This document shows, one piece after another, positions 58,120-64,000 of a stretch of 64,000 nucleotides of DNA. The position numbers and the translations under genes are program-made. Under the pieces are notes generated by a model, which was not told the DNA's origin, did no database searches, and saw only the letters and a program-made list of their open reading frames with translations. How positions within the stretch are numbered: position 1 is the stretch's first letter; every line of letters begins with the position of its first letter. Origin of the DNA: Cutaneotrichosporon cavernicola (Eukaryota > Basidiomycota > Tremellomycetes > Trichosporonales > Trichosporonaceae); assembly GCF_030864355.1 (NCBI RefSeq), contig NC_083393.1:186001-250000 (forward strand). The letters are read 5' to 3'.

Positions 58120-58373
58120 TGTATTGGTATAGTAGCATATAGCCTGTTCATTCAATCAGAGATGCATGTCCTAGCATTTTGGTGGTGCAAGATCTGGGCC
58201 GAGCTTGTGACTGACGACAAAGGGTTCTGACACCAGGTCTCATTGTTCTCGTGCTCGTCTGCGGTAAATGTTTCTGTACATGCCATGCTATTAACGTACA
58301 GGGTCTCTCTGGGTCTCTACCCTCGTCCATCTTCTCTCCTCCTTTCCATTCCTCTCGTCCTCTCTTCCCACGA

Positions 58374-59463
58374 CTAGTCGCGTTGGTGCCGCCCTCCACC
58401 ACCACCACCTCCAGGTCCACCTCCACCCCGCTGCAAACCTCCACGGTCACCGGGGACCGCATCATTCGGGCACTGGTTAGCAAAGTGGCCGTACTGGTTA
58501 CACCTGAAGCAGAGCACGGTGCTGAGGTCCTTGATCCATCCGCCGCGTCCGCCTCCCCCCCCCCTATCGTCGTGTCCCTCTCTTCTGGCGTGGTTGGACA
58601 GGAACCCGCCGCTGCGCCAGCCCTGCAGCGACCCGCCCTCCTGCCACGCCGGCGCGGGCACGACCACCGCATTCGGGTCGTACCTATACTCGCGCCAACG
58701 CCCATAGCCCGCCGGTAGTTGTGGCGGTGGGCCAGAATTCGTGGGATCAGGAGCGGGGGGATTCAAGTACGTCTCTGGTTTGGGGAGGTTGGGCGATGGG
58801 CTGGTGTTAGTAATCATTCAGATATCAAGCTCTCTGCTACTCACTGGGCATTGGCGCAGTCTGGCCCATCCAAACAGAATCCAGCGAGGTATGCTTGACA
58901 CAGTGTCCGCTTTACGTGTCGGCGTGGACACTCTGATCCGAGCCGACAGAAACCGCGGTTGTAATCGGGACACTCGACGCGCCGATCACGCGGATGGTAG
59001 TATAGGCACTCGCCGCCGAGCTCACACTTGCCGAGCTTGACAAACCACACACATATGGGCATGGTACGCAAGTTCCAGTCATGCGTGTACTCGCAGTTAT
59101 CGCCGACCTTGCACAAGTTACGCAGGTAATGCTTGCACACTGTCGTCTTCTTCTCGCGCTCGCGAGGGTGGGTCGGAAGCGGCGGGGTGGGCTTGAAGTT
59201 GTTCGGGCCCGGCGTCGTATGCCGCAGTGGACAGAGTGCTGGTCCAACAGGGCAGCCGAGAGGATTGAGGTTCATACGGCAGATTTGGTCGTCTGATGTT
59301 AGCATGATCAAGGGGAAGAGAGCATACCAGAATCGAGCTTCATCCCGCGCTCCTGCTTGAGGTACTGCTCGATGTCGAGGTTCGCCTGGTGAAAATCGGG
59401 GCGCACAATGTCGGCTGAACGCCCCAGCACCGACGGCACTGGTTGTTGTTGTATCGCTGACAT
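58374..59463 (-). CDS. YTH1: Yth1/CPSF30, zinc-finger subunit of the polyadenylation factor
   Basis: RNA-binding subunit of CPF/CPSF that recognises the poly(A) signal. Three exons (59328-59463, 58845-59292, 58374-58800) sum to 336 aa. Five CCCH fingers are visible: CRMNLNPLGCPVGPALCPLRH, cited here by its ends C...C...C...H near 59240-59280; then VCKHYLRNLC..CEYTH; ICVWFVKLGKC..CLYYH; CPDYNRGFC..CPRRH; and LCQAYLAGFC..C-x3-H, whose last His is made by the splice at 58801-58844. A C-terminal zinc knuckle CFRCNQYGHFANQC (CX2CX4HX4C) sits between Gly/Arg-rich stretches. The knuckle is present in animal and many fungal CPSF30 proteins but not in Saccharomyces Yth1. Introns are 35 and 44 nt. It converges on SPT6. 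Confidence 0.94.
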
Positions 59464-59677
59464 GGTGGATGAGAGAATGGAAGTGTTAGCAATCAAGTCG
59501 AGTTGAGCTTCTTTCTTCTGTCGGCGGTTCGAGACGTTGGGTGGCAATTAGGTTCCGCGTCACGTGACGAGTTGGTGGATGCTGACTGTGCGGATAAGGC
59601 GCGTCAGAGTACCACCCAAGCACTTAGCAACAACACTTAAGACTCTCACTCTCACTCGCGCCGACACATTCGACGCT

Positions 59678-60800
59678 ATGATCCTCAAGGTCCGCGTGAG
59701 TACCCGTTGAGCCTGGGTGTTAGTTCCCAGGACCGATCAGGAGGGTTGCTGAGGAAGGCGGTGGCTGAGAAGGGCGTGACTTGACAATTGCGAAGCACGG
59801 CACTGACTCCAGACTCTTACCGGCAAGGAAGTCGAGATCGACGTCCAGCCTGAATGGCAAGTGAGTGGACGTTTCAGCTATATTGTCTGGGAGCTGGCCT
59901 ACGAATGAAGCTGGAGCTAACACCAGATCTCCAAGGTTAAGGAGTGCGTCGAGGAGAAGGCGGCCATCCCGCCCGTCCAGCAACGTCTGATTTTCGGTGG
60001 CAAGGCAATGTGAGTGCCATGAGTGAGGGAGAGTGAAGAGAAGGAAGGCGGGACGAGTCACAGAGGTGCGGGAAGAGGAGGTGCTACGCAGGCCAGCAGC
60101 GTGAGGAAGTGGCGACGAGCAGCCGCGCCGATTGCCATTGCTCTTTGTGCGCGGCACTGAGATTCTCACGCGTACTTGTGGGCAGTGGGACGCGTGTCAA
60201 GGAAGGTTGTCAGGTTGGGTGCTCAGGCGGGGTAAAGGTGCAAGAGGGGGAGGAAGGTGCGCGCGGTGGAGGCGACGGAGAGAGACCGTTAGGCGCGAGC
60301 GTAGCGCTCTGGGTGCTTCTCCTCCCTCTTGGGTGCCTTCTGCGACATCGCCGCAATCGGAAACACCAACACCATACTCGCGTTTGAGACGTGGGAGGCA
60401 GCCACGGAACGCTGTGAGGTGCAGTAGTGTAAGCGGAGGAAGGTGCTGGGCGCAGCAGTCGGAACGCTAGGGTCTTTTCTGTCGGGGTGAGCCTTCGTCG
60501 GCGAGTCCATTCACCCTCCTGTGCGTATGATACGCGGCTTGCGGCGTACCTCTTGGGTGGGAGTGTCGCGCAGAACTTGCGACTGCGGCGCACCCCTCCC
60601 CAACTCCTTCCCTTCCTCTGTAGCTCCTTGCATCCAGGGGCGCTCTGCATCTTCTCTGACGCGTCTCCGGTCTGTTTAAATGCCAGCTCTGTGCGATGCT
60701 CTCCGCTGACAGCAGGGCCGACGACAAGACAATCCAGGACTACAAGATCTCGCCGGGAACGACGATCCACCTCGTCCTCGCATTGCGCGGAGGGTTGTAG
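59678..60800 (+). CDS. RUB1: Ubiquitin-like modifier Rub1/NEDD8
   Basis: Activates cullin-RING ligases by covalent attachment. Four exons (59678-59695, 59813-59860, 59927-60009, 60716-60800) sum to 77 aa. The protein starts MILKVRTLTGKEVEIDVQP and ends HLVLALRGG plus a single Leu that must be removed to expose the di-glycine. Position 72 is Ala, the residue that separates NEDD8 (Ala) from ubiquitin (Arg) in E1 choice. Lys residues equivalent to K11, K27, K33, K48 and K54 are present. The first exon is only 18 nt. Introns are 117, 66 and 706 nt; the last is by far the longest in the window and contains a minus-strand reading frame. With DDB1 and RPT3 it indicates an intact neddylation-CRL-proteasome route. 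Confidence 0.96.
60289..60510 (-). CDS. Doubtful 73-aa reading frame inside RUB1 intron 3
   Basis: On the strand opposite RUB1, entirely within its 706-nt third intron, an ATG at 60510 opens 73 codons. The last 19 (MSQKAPKREEKHPERYARA) are charged and look protein-like; the first 50 have no evident features. No splice sites or conserved motif support it. It could be a chance frame in GC-rich DNA. Confidence 0.2.
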   Translation of the reverse strand: MDSPTKAHPDRKDPSVPTAAPSTFLRLHYCTSQRSVAASHVSNASMVLVFPIAAMSQKAPKREEKHPERYARA

Positions 60801-61192
60801 ACCTCTAATATCCATTTCGGGATATACATCTGACCCTACGACCATGACACCATGTAAATGATCAAGCCCAACGTTGTGAGCTCGTGCGGGGCGCAGGGCG
60901 TGTGTGGTAGTGTGGAGTGTGGCTTGTGGTGAGGCGAGCGTGGGGAGAGGGTGGTTGGGTGGCGGATCTGGCTGTTTTGCATTAATCACGACCCAGACTA
61001 GGTAGGTTGCAGGTCCCCAGACTAGCTTATCTTGCCCAATGGTGATGCAGTGACAGAATACTTCTCTGCCGAATTGGTCCCGCTTGCCACGTGAAATGAC
61101 CTCTCCATACACGCCCAAATGCCTGCCATGACAATGTCTCTGTCACAGTCACAATCTCGACATTCCTGGCATTCAACCACCACCATCTCACA

Positions 61193-62466
61193 ATGTCACG
61201 CCGCACGCGCGAGCCCAAGCTCGATGCGCTCCTTCCCCCGATCCTCGCCCTCATCGAGCAGGACCCGCCAAACGCGTACTCGGCGCACCAGAAGGCGCTG
61301 ACCACCACCGCGCGTCTCGTGCAGTCTGGTCATGGACCGCTGGCGATTGAGATCCTGAGCGCGGCCGCGCGCGAACTCCTCAAGCGCAGAGAGGCGGCAA
61401 GTGGATCCGAGCTCGGTGTGCGCATGATTGAGATCATGGTCGAGGTTGGGGTTGATGTGAGCGATGCGAGCCGCGGTACGTCTTCCCCCAAGCTTGTGCC
61501 AACCCACCCTTCGGCGGCCTTCCCACTGGGCCTCCCCGCTCTCCTCCTACCAACCACCCTCCTAACCACCCTCCTCCTACCCACAACATACCCTCTCTCC
61601 CTCCCTCCCTATCTCCCTCCCTATCTCCCTCCCTCCGACCTCCCTCCCTCCTCACTACTGACCGCAGCAACTGTGACCCAGCTCCTGGCGCTCACACCTC
61701 CCGCCGGGCCATGGCGCAAAAAGCTCGCCGACGCGGCCGTCAAGTGGTCTGCGCAGACGTGCCCCGCCGGCGACCCATCTCTCAACCAGTACCTCGGCGA
61801 ACTGAACTACAAGGGTGAATCTCCACGTGACCAATCTGACCCCAGACCGCCTCTTTGAGCCAGCCGAGCAGTACCTCTTGAACGCAGGCAAGCGCGACTC
61901 GGCAACCCTTCTGGCCGATATGCTCTTCGAGTGGGGCAACAGCGGACACGAGGACCCCGGAGCCTATGCTGCGCGCGGTGTGCTTCCCTTCCTCGCCATC
62001 TCTCCGCCAAACGTCCTCGCCGCTACTTCCTTCCTGCAGCGCTACCTCTCGCTACTTGCCGCCCCATCCTCGCCGCAGAAGGACTCTTTCATCGGCACGG
62101 TGGAGGGCGTGCAGCTCACAACTTGGCCGGCAGTCAACTTCCTCCAGCTCGCCGTGCTGACAGTGCAGCGCGCGCCTGCTCCAGGAACGAGCGCAGTTCA
62201 GGCTCGTGGGATGGACGGCGGCGTCGCGCGTGATTGGCAGCAACTCGTCGCGCGGTACCGCCGCCTCGCGGGCAGCACCGGCCTGCTCGCCCAGAAGGAG
62301 GTGGTTGAGGTGAGCTATGGCGCAGAGTTCCAGCTGACACCAGGCAATCGACGCCATCTCGACCGGCGTGTTCCTCATCCCGCCCCCTCGTGGAGGGAAC
62401 GACATGCTCCAGAACCTTATGGGCAGCCTGTTCGGCGGCGGTATGGGCGGGATGGGGACGCGCTAG
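61193..62466 (+). CDS. GET4: Get4, tail-anchored protein targeting factor
   Basis: Get4 binds Get5 and delivers tail-anchored proteins to the ATPase Get3 in the cytosol. Four exons (61193-61475, 61668-61814, 61846-62309, 62344-62466) sum to 338 aa. The alpha-solenoid is seen from AYSAHQKALTTTARLVQSGH and IEILSAAARELLKRRE through WSAQTCPAGDPSLNQYLGEL and SGHEDPGAYAARGVLPFLA to VNFLQLAVLTVQR. The C-terminus ends QNLMGSLFGGG, a family hallmark. Introns are 192, 31 and 34 nt; the 31-nt one (61815-61845) sits between LNYK and DRLFEPAEQYLL. Intron 1 contains a CCCTCCCTAT repeat (about 61590-61650). Confidence 0.93.
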
Positions 62467-63697
62467 ACTGGATGACTGGCAGTTGTGACATATGCAGGGG
62501 TTGTCTGCGTTGTGTTGTCTTGGTTGTGCTATGGTGTGGGAGTGGGATCCGCCTCCGCCAGGATGAGTCCTGACCCCCTGCCGCCTGCCCCGTGCACTGG
62601 GCCCATGGTTCACCACTTCCGACTCCTGCGCCCATCAATTCCATCAACCTTGGCCCTGCGCTACATGCTCTGCCTGCACTGCTTCTTGAATCCAGATTCG
62701 AGGTTGGAGGTTGGATGGATCACGAATGGATCGGTCAACGGTTCTGGTCTCTGCACTGCACACGCGACAGACAATGCAGGCGCGTTAAGGGCAAGGTACG
62801 ACCGGTACTGGGACCTGTTGCCCCGGTCACACCCTAAGTAATCTCGATTGACTCGTTCGCTTGGCTTGATGGCAAGAAGAGGCTGCGTCATGCCTTTCTA
62901 CGCACGCGAGCACCCAATTATTCAAGCTCAAGCCCACCCATCCCAACTCTGAGCCGTTTAGCTCAGACCAACCCCGGCCCTACCCGGGGATGCCTGGCTT
63001 GTCCAGTCTGCCTCCGTGCGTCCCCGCGCACCTCAATCCCACGCACGCCTTACTTTGGCCTGGAGCCCCCCTGGAGCCTGGAGCCTAGAGCCGAGAGCCT
63101 GGAGGCCCTTGTTCTGCTTGACGTCACAGCCCTCCGGGTAGCGACTCTGCATCTGCGTCTACGTCCATGTACCAGTCCCAGAGTGTCGTACAACCTAGAG
63201 TGATCGTTGGGTGTACAGTACATCCCGGAGTTTGACATACGTCCAGGCAGCAGCTGATACCAGCCCCACGCCCACAAACTCCACTGCTAGACGACAAGCA
63301 AGCGCTATCTAGGTGAATATCTCGCCTGCGTCGGCAACTCGTACATGGTGCTGCGTCATTGTCTTGATGAGCGGGGGCTAAACAAGTGGCGTCAACCTTG
63401 TCCTTAGGTGGTGTGCGGCGCCCATTAACCGGCCGAACAAGTAACACATGACCTCGTGACCATGAACACGGCAACTCGATCTCCTCTACTCGGGTCCATC
63501 CCACGCACGCACTCAGAAGCAGATGGGCAAGGGGCTGTACGCGCCCAGTTGATGCATATAAGCAGACGACGCGACGTTGTTTCCCCCTCCATCCTCTTCT
63601 CTTCTCTTCTCTTCTCTGGCAACTAAGAGCTACCTCAATACCCAGCACTACACTACCACTTCTTTAGCTACCACCCACCCAACACACACTACCCATC
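62467..63697. other. Intergenic region with a pyrimidine-rich leader
   Basis: No gene is supported. GGAGCCTGGAGCC repeats occur at 63061-63105. A (TCTTC)n run lies near 63593-63618, followed by an A/C-rich leader before the ATG at 63698, typical of a strongly expressed fungal gene. Confidence 0.5.
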
Positions 63698-64000
63698 ATG
63701 GACTTTGGTACTTCGCCCACTGAGTGAGTCTTCAAAGATGTCTTGACGCCACGTCAGCGTTGCCTGTCTCTTCCACCACCTCGCACTCGCACTCTCCTCC
63801 CCATCCCACCTCTTCTCTATTCTCTACCCACCAAGAACCTCACTGACACCCAGCTCGACCGCGTCCAGTACGTCTTCCCCCACCCTACCCTCTAACCCCC
63901 AGTCGAGATCAACGACGCCCTCTTCTGCGAGCACGGCAAGGAGGTCTGCGACCCGTGTGGCTTCGACGGTCGTGAGGGTGAGTTTATTGCTTGTTTTGCG
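63698..64000 (+). CDS. Zinc-binding (MYND-like) protein, 5' part only
   Basis: The gene is cut by the right edge. Exon 1 is 63698-63723, then a 130-nt intron, a 14-nt micro-exon (63854-63867), a 35-nt intron, and exon 3 at 63903-63977 followed by another GTGAGT donor. Joined, they read MDFGTSPTDSTASIEIN and then a cysteine/histidine cluster FCEHGKEVCDPCGFDGRE (C-x2-H-x4-C-x2-C). That spacing recalls the N-terminal zinc modules of fungal MYND/TPR proteins, but too little is present to name it. Skipping the micro-exon destroys the Cys/His pattern, which is why I keep it. Confidence 0.65.

Noticed and set aside
9863..60800. DDB1, RPT3 and RUB1 as a ubiquitin-pathway gene cluster
   Set aside because: They are spread over 50 kb among unrelated genes on both strands, with no sign of shared control.

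Overview
The window reads as nuclear DNA of a basidiomycete yeast, most likely Tremellomycetes and probably Trichosporonales. The supporting points are GC-rich codons, very dense short introns with GTRNGY donors and CTRAC branch motifs, a full DDB1 (missing from Saccharomyces), a CPSF30 carrying a zinc knuckle, and several families typical of filamentous fungi and basidiomycetes. The order-level call is an inference; nothing in the window fixes a species.

Layout: about 22 protein genes and one tRNA gene on both strands. 0.3-1.6 kb: last exon of TIM13 converging on RRP1. 2.2 kb: intron-containing tRNA-Leu(UAG). 4.0-7.7 kb: Axl2-like polarity protein with a spliced 5' leader. 8.2-9.5 kb: DUF7598-type membrane protein. 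9.9-13.9 kb: DDB1. 14.2-20 kb: BCP1, an unclear membrane protein, the proteasome ATPase RPT3, elongation factor ELF1 and a small BRCT protein. 20.7-25.1 kb: a DUF2456-like membrane protein and a LisH-WD40 protein. 27.5-29.8 kb: LIM-domain (Pxl1-like) protein. 30.3-33.7 kb: acyl-CoA synthetase and a four-TM protein. 35.1-36.6 kb: HPP-family protein. 38.5-45.6 kb: Zn2Cys6 regulator and a TOK-type potassium channel. 45.7-53 kb: SOG2 (RAM pathway) and NUP85. 53.3-62.5 kb: SPT6, YTH1/CPSF30, RUB1/NEDD8 and GET4. The right edge cuts a zinc-binding (MYND-like) gene. Longer gene-free stretches lie at 2.3-4.9, 25.1-27.2, 33.7-35.1, 36.6-38.5, 40.8-41.7 and 62.5-63.7 kb.

Most genes are unrelated housekeeping neighbours. 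DDB1, RUB1 and RPT3 all serve the ubiquitin/NEDD8/proteasome system, and AXL2-, PXL1- and SOG2-like genes serve polarity, but they are scattered and form no operon-like unit.

The strongest unusual signal is the intron structure. I placed 72 introns in 20 genes by reading frame, and in each gene the exon lengths sum to a multiple of three. 32 of the 72 are only 31-36 nt long, 52 are 47 nt or shorter, and none is below 31 nt. The branch motif usually sits almost against the acceptor (CTRAC plus two or three bases plus CAG). The few long introns tend to hold simple repeats, including a 20-bp minisatellite that copies the 5' splice site itself. No mobile element, CRISPR array, virus or toxin gene was recognised.
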